Assembly (NCBI GenBank): GCA_029255685.2
Contig: CM055317.2
Location: forward strand, 18,918,501 to 18,982,500
DNA from: Silene conica
Taxonomy: Eukaryota; Streptophyta; Magnoliopsida; Caryophyllales; Caryophyllaceae
Length of the DNA stretch: 64,000 bases
Reading direction: 5' to 3'
Shown: in pieces, positions 1 to 10,110 of the stretch
How the letters are laid out: each line of letters opens with the position of its first letter
Position numbering within the stretch: position 1 is the stretch's first letter
The notes under the pieces: generated by a model
What the model was told of the DNA's origin: nothing
Database searches by the model: none
Seen by the model: only the letters and a program-made list of their open reading frames with translations
Made by a program: the position numbers and the translations under genes

Positions 1-1
1 G

Positions 2-1243
2 TCAGTCAATCCATTCCCTGGAGCAGGCAGTCTCTCAGACCAGCGCTACCAGGAGCTGAAGGACATGATCACCAAGATACCTGGTATGCCAAGGCCCATG
101 GAGAAAGCTTCCCAGGACAGTTATGCAGATTCACCCTTCATTGACAATATTGCCCTGATCAATGTGCCCAAGGGGTTTGTGCCACCAACCATGACATTAT
201 ACGATGGTACAGCCGACCCCCTGGACCACATCAATCAGTATAAGCAGAAAATGATGGTGGTGACCGCAACCGGAGCACTTAAGGAGGCCTGTATGTGAAA
301 GGGATTCGGATCAACCCTGTCCGGAACAGCCCTGCACTGGTTTGTGGGATTGCCCAATCGCAGCATCTCTTCTTTTGCAGATCTGGTTAATGCCTTTAAT
401 CAGCAGTTTGCCAGCAGCATGAAACCAGAAAAGCAGACCAGTGATCTATACAGAATTGTTCAAGGATTCGAGGAAACAACTCGAGATTACCTCACCAGAT
501 TCAACAAAGAGAAGGTTGTCATTCCACATTGTGATGTACCCACTGCCATCGAAGCCTTCCGCAGAGGGTTACATCACGATTCAGACATGTACAAGCAGTT
601 GACAATGCACCCATGCACTGCCTTCGCTGATGTACAGGCCCAGGCTGTTGCAGCCATGAGGCTGGAAGAAGACGCTGCCTCCAGAAGAAGCATCTATGAC
701 ACAGAACCTGTGTCTAGGAAAGCACCAGTAGAAAAAAGGAACGAAAGATCAAAGCCCTACAGCAAGCCAGTGAGCAAAGTATCCGAGAGCACTAGTGGTA
801 AAAACGATGCAGATCCACCTCCGAAGGTCAGCGAGTATGGCTTTACCACTGGGATGGCTGGCTTGCTGAAGGCCTTGAAAGAACTCAAGGGAGTCATATG
901 GCCAAAGAAGAAAGAGGAGCGGCCCAATGACCGCCGTGATGCTAGCAAAAAATGTGAATTTCATGATGACATAGGTCATACCACGGACGAATGCTATACC
1001 CTCAGAAAGGAGGTCCGATTCCAGTATGACCGAGGCAACTTGGACCATCTGCTCCCAGAGAAGTCCACCAGAGTCAACGCAGCTAGCCAGGTGCAGCCTT
1101 CACCAGCTCCTCCCTGCAACAGAATTGTCAATGTCATTACTGGAGGATCAGAGCTGTGTGGGCTCACCTACTCAGCAGCCAAAAGACGCGTAACTGCAGC
1201 TAAGGGAGACAAGCCAGAATCATCATGCAGAATAGCAAGGTAG
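2..1243 (+). pseudogene. Tat gag (capsid/nucleocapsid), disrupted by stop codons
   Basis: Gag forms the cytoplasmic particle in which the element's RNA is reverse transcribed. One frame is open from base 2 except for an in-frame TGA at 296-298 and a TAG at 1241-1243. The retrotransposon gag domain lies at about 300-660, with the typical LHWF motif followed by a DYLTRF stretch. A zinc knuckle of variant form C-X2-H-X4-H-X4-C (CEFHDDIGHTTDEC) lies at about 952-993. The protein N-terminus is outside the window. The same frame continues past the TAG into protease, as expected for a single gag-pol ORF in this lineage. The two stops show that this copy cannot make full-length Gag. Confidence 0.85.
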
Positions 1244-1808
1244 GACCTCCCAGCAGTGACCTTTGACAAAACAGACGCAGAAGCTGTACCAGAGCAGCAC
1301 CATGATGCCCTGATTATCACATTAAACATCGGCAATTGTGAGGTCATGGTAGACACAGGCAGCTCCGTCAACCTGCTAATGCTGGATGCACTAAAGAGCA
1401 TGGGATTTGACGAGAAGGACCTGACAAAGAAAGTTATCCCCCTGGTCGGATTCAGTGGAGAAACAGCGCATACCCTGGGGGAAATCACCATCCCCGCCTA
1501 CGCCGGAGGGCTGAACAAACAGGTAAGATACTTAGTTATTGATGGTCCATCTACTTACAATGTTATTCTTGGCAGGCCCTGGATCCACGAAATGCGAGCA
1601 ATCCCGTCAATGTATCACCAGTGCCTGAAATTTCCTACACCGTGGGGAGTCCAATGATTGCTACAAAGTAGCTCTCAAAAGGACCACCAGACCACCAGCT
1701 GCCAGAGCATAGCAACTACAGCAACTGCACATCCAGGAGGAGTACATCGAGCCCCAGCAGGCAGAAATCGATGAGGTCCGCCTGGATGAGCAGCACCCGG
1801 AGAGGACC
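1244..1808 (+). pseudogene. Tat aspartic protease segment, frameshifted
   Basis: The retropepsin-like protease would cut the Gag-Pol polyprotein. The active-site motif DTGSSVNLL sits at about 1352-1378, and the flap-distal ILGRP motif near 1567-1581. Reading is in the gag frame until a TGA at 1655-1657. The family's downstream linker is readable in another frame from about 1653, which holds a TAG at 1710-1712 and then joins the reverse transcriptase frame. So there is one frameshift near 1650 and one extra nonsense codon. Catalytic residues are intact, but the polyprotein context is broken. Confidence 0.82.
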
Positions 1809-4000
1809 GTGTTCTTAGGCTCAGAGTGCTCTGGAGATCTGCGCCAGCAGCTCCTCCAGCTGCTCCGAAAGAATGTAGATTGCTTTGCCTGGTCCCACAA
1901 AGATATGATTGGTATAGACCCAGAAATCATAACACACAAGCTCAGCATAGATCCAGGATTCAGACCAGTACAGCAGAGACGCAGGAAATTCGCAGCGGAA
2001 AGACACCAGATCATAAACCAGGAGGTGGATAACCTTTTGGAGGCAGGAAAGATTAGGGAAGTCAAGTACCCAGAATGGCTATCTAATGTAGTGGTGGTAC
2101 CAAAAAAGAATGGCAAGTGGAGGGTCTGCGTGGATTTCACAGACCTGAATAAAGCCTGTCCCAAGGACCCATTCCCCTTGCCACATATCGATGCTATGGT
2201 GGACGCCACTGCAGGCCACGAAATGTTGACTTTCCTAGATGCCTGGAGCGGGTACAACCAGATCAAAATGGACCCGGCAGACCAGGAGAAGACAACATTC
2301 AGGTCCGAAAGAGGCATCTACTGCTACAATGTAATGCCCTTCGGTCTTAAGAATGCTGGTTCTACATATCAGCGGCTCGTCAATATGATGTTCAAAGACC
2401 AGATTGGACGCAATATGGAAGTATACATAGACGATATGGTGGTCAAATCCAAGCAATCGGCGGACCACACTCAGCACTTGGAGGAAACATTCAACACCCT
2501 CCGGAAGTACAAGATGAAGCTAAATCCAGCCAAGTGTACCTTTGGAGTTCCCAGTGGGAAATTCCTTGGGTATATGGTAACACAGAGAGGGATAGAAGCC
2601 AGCACAGAACAGATCAAAGCAGTTCTGCAGCTGGAATCACCCCAGAAGCCAAAAGATGTGCAGCGTCTGACGGGAAGAGTAGCAGCCCTGAGCAGGTTTA
2701 TATCCAGATCCTCAGACCGGTGCAGATTATTCTATGATATTCTTAGAAAAAGTCAGAAGTTTGATTGGACACCAGAGCACGAAAAGGCATTCCAGGAACT
2801 AAAGAAGTACCTGAGCAGCCCACCCCTGCTATCCAAGCCAGAGCAGGGGGAGGTCCTGCTCCTGTACCTCTCAGTAACCGAAGCAGCAGTAAGTGCAGTT
2901 CTGGTCCGACAGCACGAAGGAGCTCAGCACCCGGTATACTACGTCAGCAAATCATTACTGCCAGCAGAAGCAAGGTATACCTCATTTGAGAAACTAGTAT
3001 TGGCATTGGTCACAGCATCCTATAAGCTGCGTCCATACTTTGAGTCTCATACCATCTCAGTGGTTACCAATCACCCACTCAAGACGGTTATGAGAAAGCC
3101 AGAACTATCAGGACGAATGGCTAAATGGTCTGTGCATCTCAGTGGATATGATCTCCAGTTTGAACCACGCACGGCCATAAAATCACAAGCCCTCGCAGAC
3201 TTCGTCTCCGACTTCAGCCCAGCACTCCAGACCCAAGTAGAGCAGGAAATCCTGCACTTACACCAAGGTGCCAAGCCAGGTACCTGGGAGCTACGAGTAG
3301 ATGGGGCATCAAACGCCAGAGGGTCAGGAGTTGGGTTGATCCTTAGATCATCAGAAGGTGACTTGATCACCCAAGCAGTCCGATGTGAGTTCAAAACCAC
3401 CAACAACGTAGCTGAATATGAAGCTCTGGTCCTGGGGCTGCAATTAGCCCTGGACATGGGGATCAGCTGCATCAATGTATATAGTGATTCGCAATTAATT
3501 GTGAATCACGTCAATGGAGCATACGAAGCAAGAGACCCCACAATGGTGGCCTACTTGTGTGTGGCAAAGGAGTTAATCGGTAAATTCGCAGAATTCAGCA
3601 TCCAGCAGGTACCTCGGGAGCAGAACGCAGAAGCAGATGCACTGGCAACTCTGGGATCAACCTTCAAACCAGCGGACGTAGCCAACATACTAATCACCCA
3701 TGTTCTCAAACCAGCCATTCCTGGTCTAGATCCGGACCAGGAAGAATTGCCTATTTGCAGCAATGACCCAGACCAAGGATCAGAGCAGGATTGGCGAAAG
3801 CCATACCTGGACTGGTTGCAACATGATATTCTGCCCAGCAATAAGAAAGAAGCACGAAGTTTCAGGATGAAGGCCTCCAGATTCCTACTAATTGATGGAA
3901 CCCTGTTCCGGAAATCATTGGCAGGGCCGTACTTGCGCTGCCTGGACCAGACTGAGGCACAAAAAGTCTTGCATGACCTCAACAGCGGAGACTGTGGAAT
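1809..4000 (+). pseudogene. Tat reverse transcriptase, RNase H and archaeal-type RNase H
   Basis: The frame is open as a 789-codon reading stretch to 4178, but homology leaves this frame near 4000. Reverse transcriptase covers residues about 75-265, with FLDAWSGY (D144) and a YIDD catalytic box at 206-209. The conventional RNase H (about 340-470) has lost recognisable acidic residues (LYLSVTEA, TNHPLK). A second RNase H at 491-617 keeps the acidic set D498, E538, D560 and D610 in VDGAS, AEYEAL, YSDSQL and EADALA. This dual arrangement is known from the Tat lineage, where the added archaeal-type domain is thought to supply activity. The stretch itself has no stop but sits between broken neighbours. 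The start is arbitrary because the polyprotein has no separate initiation codon here. Confidence 0.88.
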
Positions 4001-5026
4001 CATGCAGGGGGAAGAAGCCTGTCCAATAGAGCCCTCAGAATGGGATACTTCTGGCCCACAATGCGCAAGGATGCAAAGGAGTATGCAAGAAAATATGACG
4101 CCTGTCAAAGGCACGCACCTGTCAATCACCAACCAGCAGAGCCTCTACACCCGGTCATATCCCCATGGCCTTTTATGAAGTGGGGGATGGACATTGTGGG
4201 ACCCCTACCCAGAGCACCAGGAAACCAGATGTATATGCTGGCCATGACAAATTACTTTTCTAAATGGATCGAAGCAGAATCATTCACCCAGACCACCGAA
4301 GCACAGGTCATCTCTTTTATTAAGCGCAATATATTCACCAGATTTGGCATACCTTCAGAAATAATATGTGACAATGGTTCCCAATTCATTGGGAAGAAAA
4401 CCGAGGCTTTCTGTGCTGGGTGGAATGTATCACTCCAGAAATCTACCCCCAGGAACCCCCAATCCAATGGACAAGCTGAGTCTAGTAATAAGATCATCAT
4501 TAAGAATATGAAAAAGAAACTACAAGAAATGGGAGGGAAATGGGCAGAGGAACTTCCTCTGGTCCTGTGGGCTGACAGAACTACTCCAAAAGTAGCAACA
4601 GGTCAGACCCCCTTCAGCCTTGTCTTCGGAGCAGAAGCGGTAATTCCTTCCGAGGTCAAAGTCCCAACCCACAGGTACGGGTGTATAACTGAGGACCAGA
4701 ACCAAGTGGAAGTGACAAGTAGCCTGGACACAGTTGACGAACTCAGGACCAGCGCCTACGTCAGAATGGCTTCATACAAACAGATGGTGGCTCGTAGCTA
4801 CAACAAAAACGTTAGGATCAGAACCCTGCAAGTAGGAGATCTGGTCCTGAGAAAGGTGTTCCAGAACACCAAAAACCGACAAGCTGGAAAGTTTGCTTAT
4901 AACTGGGAGGGCCCATACCAAGTGGAAAACATAGTTGGTAATGGGGCCTACAGGCTAATGACAATGGAAGGGGAAATGATAACCAGATCATGGAATATAC
5001 TTCACTTAAAAAAGTATATCATCTAG
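4001..5026 (+). pseudogene. Tat integrase, shifted frame relative to RT
   Basis: Integrase joins element cDNA to host DNA in the nucleus. The homology enters a new frame at about 4001 after an apparent one-base loss in the zinc-binding region, and is then open to TAG at 5024-5026. In the HHCC region the first cysteine of the usual C-X2-C pair reads as tyrosine (KYDACQRH). The DD(E) core is present: D in WGMDIVGPL, D in ICDNGSQF, E in SNGQAESSNK. The C-terminus shows the GDLVLRK and WEGPYQV modules that precede the end of pol in this lineage. No chromodomain is present, which agrees with Tat. The frameshift separates it from RT, so it is non-functional as a polyprotein. Confidence 0.86.
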
Positions 5027-5632
5027 AGGTGCCTCCACCAGATCAGAGCAGCTCCCTTAGACCTCAGGTTCTACTCTGTATAAAGTTACTCTGGTTCAGC
5101 TTAAAATTTTTGTCTTGTCTTTATATTTTCTATAAACTTGAGTTTAAAATGTTATCATACTTCTCTATTTTTAACCTAAGTCTAAAAACCTAAGTCTTAT
5201 AATTTCAAACTTTGATGCAATTAGAGTCAATTCTTGAATCTTTTAAAGGAAAAATATTATCACTTATTTTCTGGACCAGAATTTGCTTATCCTAGTGGAC
5301 TGACCTGAAGAGGAAATCTGCATTGATCGCAGGAGAACCTAAGTTAAGCCTGGCACCCCAGTATAGGGATGGGTATATAAAACACCAGGCCAGCACACCA
5401 AAACAGCGATGGCCAAAACACAAACGAAACATGCATGTACAAAAGAAAAAACGCCAGAAAAGCAAATAGACAAAGCAAAACCCCATACAACGGGGAGTCA
5501 TACGATTGTTTTTACTGGTCCACCCGGACCAGCAGCAAAGTTACAACAGTTAAAGCCCACGCAGGGGCACCCAAAGTTCAAAATATAAACGCCCATATCA
5601 GGGCCCAGCAGATAAATTTTTAAAAAGACAAC
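5027..5632. other. Non-coding spacer between integrase and antisense gene
   Basis: No credible coding sequence. It lies between the convergent ends of pol (plus) and the antisense gene (minus), so it probably holds 3' untranslated sequence for both. Confidence 0.6.
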
Positions 5633-6295
5633 TTACTCATCGGGAGTAGGTCCAGCAGCAGCAGCATCAGCACTAGTGGGGCCAGAGGACACTTCCTCTC
5701 CAACATCTTGGGACCCCACCATGCCCTCTTCCTCGTCATCCGAAAGCAGATCCATGTTCAGGCCATCGGGGAAATCTGCAGCAAAGGCCTCCTCCAGAGC
5801 AGTCAAGTCCCAGGTAGTATGACTACCCTTCTGGAACTCCTTGACAAATTTAATCCGGGTCTCGGCAGCAGAATAGGAAACAGCATCAATCAAAGCTCTC
5901 TGCAGACCAGCCTTCTTGTGCTCCAGGGCCTCCACCTTCAGAACCAGGTTAGCCTCAGAGGCTAAGGCCCGCTCCAATTTAGACTGAGTTGTGGCCAACT
6001 GGTCCTGAGACGTCCTCTCCAGGGCCTTGAGCTCCTCTTCCAGGGCCTTAAGCTTCCCCTCTTGAGCCTTGAGCTTTTCCTCCTGGGCCTTGAGCCTCTC
6101 CTGGCCCGCAATCACCTCACGACGGAAACGATCAATAGCCTGTCGCAGATTCCCCCTCAAGACCTCCTCTGAACTGAGCTTCGCCGCCATTTCCTCCATC
6201 CTCTCCAGAGCAGCATCATGAGCTACCTTCATACGCTGAAGATCAGCCAGCAACGCCTCACTCTGTTGATTGGTGCACAACGCCAGCTCCAAAGC
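5633..6295 (-). pseudogene. Exon 4 of the antisense gene: coiled coil
   Basis: Follows the acceptor ACTCAG|GCTTTG; the intron is 6364-6296 (69 bp, a multiple of three, so retention would not shift the frame). Heptad-rich, charged sequence from about 6270 to 5880 predicts a long coiled coil, then an acidic tail (LLSDDEEEG) ending at TAA 5635-5633. Confidence 0.68.
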
Positions 6296-6364
6296 CTGAG
6301 TACACCAAACCAGATCAGATACAAAAAAAAAGAGAAAAAGAAAAAACCAAAGAAAAAAGCCTAC

Positions 6365-6816
6365 CTCAAAAGATACCTCCGCCACATGCCTAGTCAGGTC
6401 CTGAAAAGGACGCTTCTTCAAAATAGAGGCAGAGGCAGGGAATAGCAAAGAGTTCAAAGTAGGCCAGAGCTTGGTCTTGAGTCCTCCAAAACCTCCAGGA
6501 ATCTCTAGCTGTAGAGGAGGAGAGGAGGACTCTCTAGAGAATGTCCGAGGCAGTTGCTCCAGTATAGGCTTGAAGCCAAGAGTAGGAATGGTGGGAGGGA
6601 TCTCAAGAGGAGATGGATCAACATAGGGAGTCTCAGGAACAGACTCCTAGATTGGATCCACAGCGTCAACCTCAATCGGGGCAGCCTGGGACCCAGCTCC
6701 AGCAGAGCTCACCTCAACAACCTCTACCTTCTTTTTCTTCGAGGACCCCGCGTCCCCAGGAGTAAATCTTTTTCTGCGCAGTTGCATAACCCTGCTCACA
6801 TCCACCCTGTCCTTGC
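6365..6816 (-). pseudogene. Exon 3 of the antisense gene, with a premature stop
   Basis: Begins after TTTTCCAG|GCAAGG and ends at TTTGAG|GTAGGC. It encodes a basic stretch (KRFTPGDAGSSKKKK, nuclear-signal-like), then an acidic linker ending in DPI and a TAG at 6649-6647. After the stop the same frame stays open and leads into exon 4. Confidence 0.66.
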
Positions 6817-6900
6817 CTGGAAAATCAAACAAACGCAAAATCAGAACAGGTTAAGTACGACCCTGCTCAAGAAGATAACCAAACAGAAAGGACATCATAC

Positions 6901-7035
6901 CCTCCTTCTTCGCCGCCGGAGCAGCAGAATCCTGGACCAGCCTGGAGAAAGACCTCTCCTCCGCAGGAAGGTCCAGGAGCTTGGCTTTCGAAGTAGCAGG
7001 ATCCGCAGACTCAGGGAGTTTTGCCAGGTTATGCC
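6901..7035 (-). pseudogene. Exon 2 of the antisense gene
   Basis: Bounded by an acceptor ...TTTTTCCAG|GGCATA and a donor GAGG|GTATGA. The reading phase joins exon 1 through a split Gly codon and exon 3 through another split Gly codon. The encoded segment is short and hydrophilic (LPESADP...AAKKEG). Confidence 0.66.
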
Positions 7036-7117
7036 CTGGAAAAACACACCAGCTGTCAGAACAAGTACAAACATCAAAGGCAAAAAGCAAGAAATAAACC
7101 CAGAATAGAAACCATAC

Positions 7118-7735
7118 CTTCAATCGGCTGCCATGCAGAGAAAATATAATCAGGAGAGGAAGGCAACATATCAATTTTGACAAAGATGAAACGGGTGAAC
7201 CATTTACTGTCATCCGGAGTAGTGGGAAAGACAATAGCAGAGGGCATGTTATCATGACCACGAATTGTACACTGGAAATGACCCAAAGAGCGTGGGTTAA
7301 ACCACTGGCTAAGATCCCCAGCCCAATGTTCAAACCACGCTCTCGGTTCAGAGCACATATACTAAGCAGAATACGCCATGCGTGAGGGGCAACCTGACAC
7401 ATGGCTAATTTAGTCAATTTCAAGAAATCCACAATAAGATCAGGAAACGGGAACCTTAGACCCAAGCGGAAGGGATATTCATAAAAACAGGTCCACCCTT
7501 CCCTCGCGAAGTCCGCCTTCTCATCGGCGAGTGGGAAGTGGTAGACAACCCCATCCGGGAAGCCAAACCTGACCTTGATTAGAGCTGCGTGAGACTCATC
7601 AAAGGCTGAATCGCAGAGATGCCTAGGGGCCAACAGCTTCTGTGATGGAAAGGGACCAGAGTAGACCCCCAGCGCAGGTGAGGATCCAGAAGAGCATCCA
7701 GCAGGGGTAACAGCAGATGAACTAGGGGCAGACAT
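7118..7735 (-). pseudogene. Exon 1 of the antisense gene
   Basis: Starts at the ATG at 7735 and ends at a GAAG|GTATGG donor (intron 7117-7036). Codes for a Ser/Ala-rich leader, then the aromatic-rich gypsy-type transposon domain. Homology moves from one frame to another at about 7340-7390, so a small indel or a missed mini-intron lies there. Confidence 0.68.
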
Positions 7736-8103
7736 TATAAAACTTCGAAGGTTGAGGTAAACAAATTTTACTGTGAAAAAGAAAGTAAGAGAAGAAGAGA
7801 AAGCAGGTGAAAGAAGTGAATTATGAAGATGGTAAAAGTGAAAAAGTCGGATGAAAGGCAATTTATAGAAGAAGTGGATGGTTAAAAGTAAAGAGTAAAT
7901 TTTGAATTCATAAGTTGAGAGTAAATGCAATTGGGAAGTTGAAATAGTTGAGGGGACATGCCATTAATGGGTGGTTGAAAAAGCAGCATAGTGGGTAGCC
8001 TACGTGAGCAGCATCAGCAATCCCTAACAACCCATACAAATTCCGGAAGCACACTTGAAAGGAGAGTAAAATTCCAGCCCAATTGAAACCAAGTTAGGCT
8101 GAA
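7736..8103. other. Upstream region of the antisense gene / 3' UTR of the Tat element
   Basis: AT-rich, with no coding potential that I can support. It must hold any promoter of the antisense gene, since the first exon starts at 7735 and the polypurine tract begins at 8104. Confidence 0.5.
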
Positions 8104-8115
8104 ATTTGGGGGAAA
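8104..8115 (+). promoter_or_regulatory. Polypurine tract of the Tat element
   Basis: The purine run ATTTGGGGGAAA lies immediately before the TG of the 3' LTR and would prime plus-strand DNA synthesis. Confidence 0.75.
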
Positions 8116-8116
8116 T

Positions 8117-8575
8117 TGTTTAGCCCAAAAATCCTCATCGCAATGTTGGACCCATAAGTAGTCTCAGAAGCAGCAACCCATCACAGAAGCAGACCAGACG
8201 CAGGAAAAGAGCTGTTGGAGTAGGAGAATGGGTCAAAACCCTAAAGGAATATCCCCCTATATTCACTCCTACATACCAGGGCCAGAGCAGAATCGGTTGA
8301 GATAAAATCCGCGGCTATAAAAGAGAAGCTAGGGCATTTTTTCTAGGCATTCAGTTCATACGTTGTAAAACTTTACTACTTTCGCAAAATACTTGTAATC
8401 CGTCTCCAACAGTGAATATCCTCGATCATAGTAAAAATATTGGTGGGATTCCGTTCCCCCCGCGGTTGTTTCCCTCAACGGGTTTTTCCGCGTCACCAAA
8501 AATCTCTTGCGTCGTTATTTCATCTCTTTAATTTTTATATTCGTTTGCTACGTTAATCTTTTATATTGGTTGACA
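8117..8575 (+). repeat. 3' LTR of the Tat element
   Basis: Begins TGTTTAGCCC directly after the polypurine tract and ends near TTGGTTGACA. A TATA box (TATAAAAG) lies at 8316-8323 and GC-rich U5-like sequence at 8455-8500. The length, about 459 bp, is short for this lineage. The exact 3' base is uncertain because the partner LTR is outside the window. Confidence 0.75.
8316..8323 (+). promoter_or_regulatory. TATA box of the Tat LTR
   Basis: TATAAAAG about 200 bp into the LTR, at the usual distance before the start of R. Confidence 0.6.
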
Positions 8576-8747
8576 CTTTGACCCGCATCACAAAAACTCG
8601 ACCCGGTAGAAATTTTACCAAAACATTTAGCTATCTTTATACAACTGTATTGATATGGTTTTACATTGTAATACTTACTTTGTACGTAATCACTAATCAG
8701 CAATCTAATTCTTAGTAAACTTCTATACATATTTCATAGTGCACAAT

Positions 8748-9341
8748 TAGGGAGGTCATTGGGTGGGACGGTATTGGATATAGGCTCTCTGTATCTATAC
8801 GGCTATACTCATCAAGAAAATTTCGTATGCATCCCCGTCCCACCACCCATAGCGTGTACACGTTTTAAAACCATCCCCGCCCCACCACACATGGCGGGTA
8901 CAAGTTTTCGAAACCCCTCACCCCACCTACCCATTAACCCGCTATACCATAAAATTTTCCGATCTTTTTTCGTACAAGTTGGTTTAATCATTATTAATTT
9001 CTGTTTTCAGGAGTTTGTTTATATAATTTTAGCTATTTACCGAAGAAGTTGGTAAAATACTTTATAAAATAATTATTTTTGACATTACGTCTTAATTATA
9101 ATAAAATAATAGTTGTAAAATTATCGTAACAATGGTCTTAATTATTATAATATATATAATTGGCGGGTAGACGGGTATGAAGTTGGTAACGCGCAAAAAC
9201 CATTCCCGCCTCACTACCCATAACGGGTACAATTTTCGTACCCGTCCCCACCCCAACACCCGCCAAAGCTCTACCCGTCCCCGATTTAACTGGGCCGATG
9301 CGGGGCACTATCCACTTGTATCCGCCTCAATAACGTCTCTA
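8748..9341. mobile_element. hAT-type non-autonomous element (copy 1)
   Basis: 594 bp with short terminal inverted repeats: TAGGGAGGTCATTGGG at the left, and the complement of CAATAACGTCTCTA at the right. Flanking 8-bp direct repeats TGCACAAT (8740-8747) and TGCACAAG (9342-9349) differ at one base, which fits the 8-bp duplication of hAT. The inside has several GGCGGGTAC/GTACCCGCC modules and no transposase. A related copy is at 22647-23200. Confidence 0.75.
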
Positions 9342-9349
9342 TGCACAAG

Positions 9350-10101
9350 TGCATGAGATTTATAATAATTTTCAGTTGTAAGTTTAAACTTACATTATTT
9401 TCTTTTCAAAATGGATTTTAAACTTCTTGTTTGTCACACTAGTAATCAAAAAAAGGGTGAACTTTTATATTTTTATCATGGTGTGTTTTATTTTATATTT
9501 TATATATAAAGTTAATCGTTATTTAAAAAAACATACTCCGTACTAACTTTGGTCATATGGAGAACTTTATTAGGACGGCAAAAATTAGAATGGGGTGTCA
9601 TCGTAGACAGTAAGTTATTTAGGTCTGGTTCTCTTTAGATGCGGTTGTTCCCATCCCTTTGCTATAAAAGGGATAGCTTTTAGAGGCTTCTCATTGGCCG
9701 CATCATTTAGGGTAGATGGGTCCTACCATTATCTTCTTCTATTTAATTAATCTCTCACCTCTCCCCTTTTTTTTTACAAACTTCCGATTTCAAAATATTC
9801 ATTTTCATATTTTAAGTTTATGATACAAAGTTTATTTACATAAAATTTTATGCAGAATAAAAAGAAAAAAAAATGAAAAAATGTTATGAAATTCATATGT
9901 TTTAACAATTATAAATTAATAAATCTCAAACTACTAAATTAAAAAATAACAACCAAAATGAATAATAACAAATAAAATATAGACAAGTGATTTATATAAT
10001 TATACACCAAATTTAATACGGAGATCCAATTTATAATATCTTGATGAAAATAACCAAAAAGAAATCAATTAAAATTAATTATCGGAAATAAAAATCATGA
10101 A
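9350..10101. other. AT-rich intergenic sequence
   Basis: No ORF, RNA gene or clear repeat termini were seen. Confidence 0.5.
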
Positions 10102-10110
10102 TAATCATTT

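Larger units (their letters stand above)
5633..7735 (-). pseudogene. Antisense four-exon gene inside the Tat element (gypsy-type transposon domain plus coiled coil)
   Basis: Runs against pol. The chosen start is the ATG at 7735 (MSAPSSS). Predicted exons are 7735-7118, 7035-6901, 6816-6365 and 6295-5633. Each intron is 69-84 bp with GT...AG ends and consistent phase, and each 3' site is preceded by a T-rich tract. Exon 1 carries the conserved plant 'putative gypsy type transposon' domain (FYEYPFRLGLRFPFP), with a frame change near 7340-7390. Exon 3 has an in-frame TAG at 6649-6647. Exon 4 is a long coiled coil (repeated LKAQEEK/LKALEEE heptads) ending in an acidic tail. Antisense ORFs are known in Retand/Ogre elements; their function is not established. 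A GTAAGT overlapping the final codon may be another donor site. Confidence 0.72.
1..8575 (+). mobile_element. Ty3/gypsy Tat (Retand-like) LTR retrotransposon, 5' part outside window
   Basis: Order along the plus strand is gag, aspartic protease, reverse transcriptase, RNase H, a second archaeal-type RNase H, integrase, an antisense spliced gene, polypurine tract and 3' LTR. The second RNase H and the antisense gene between integrase and LTR are hallmarks of the Tat lineage (Ogre/Retand branch). The 5' LTR, primer binding site and start of gag lie left of base 1, so no target duplication can be checked. The coding part has several in-frame stops and at least two frameshifts, so this copy is dead. 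The right end is taken at the CA near 8575; it could be off by a few bases. Confidence 0.88.

Noticed and set aside
749..1048. Minus-strand ORF of 99 codons across Tat gag
   Set aside because: Shadow of gag on the plus strand; no independent motifs.
1661..2317. Minus-strand ORF of 218 codons across Tat RT
   Set aside because: Lies opposite the RT catalytic blocks, which explain the sequence; Ser/Leu-rich shadow composition.
6554..7108. Plus-strand ORF of 184 codons
   Set aside because: Opposite the antisense gene exons and introns; basic Arg/Ser-rich shadow with no domain.
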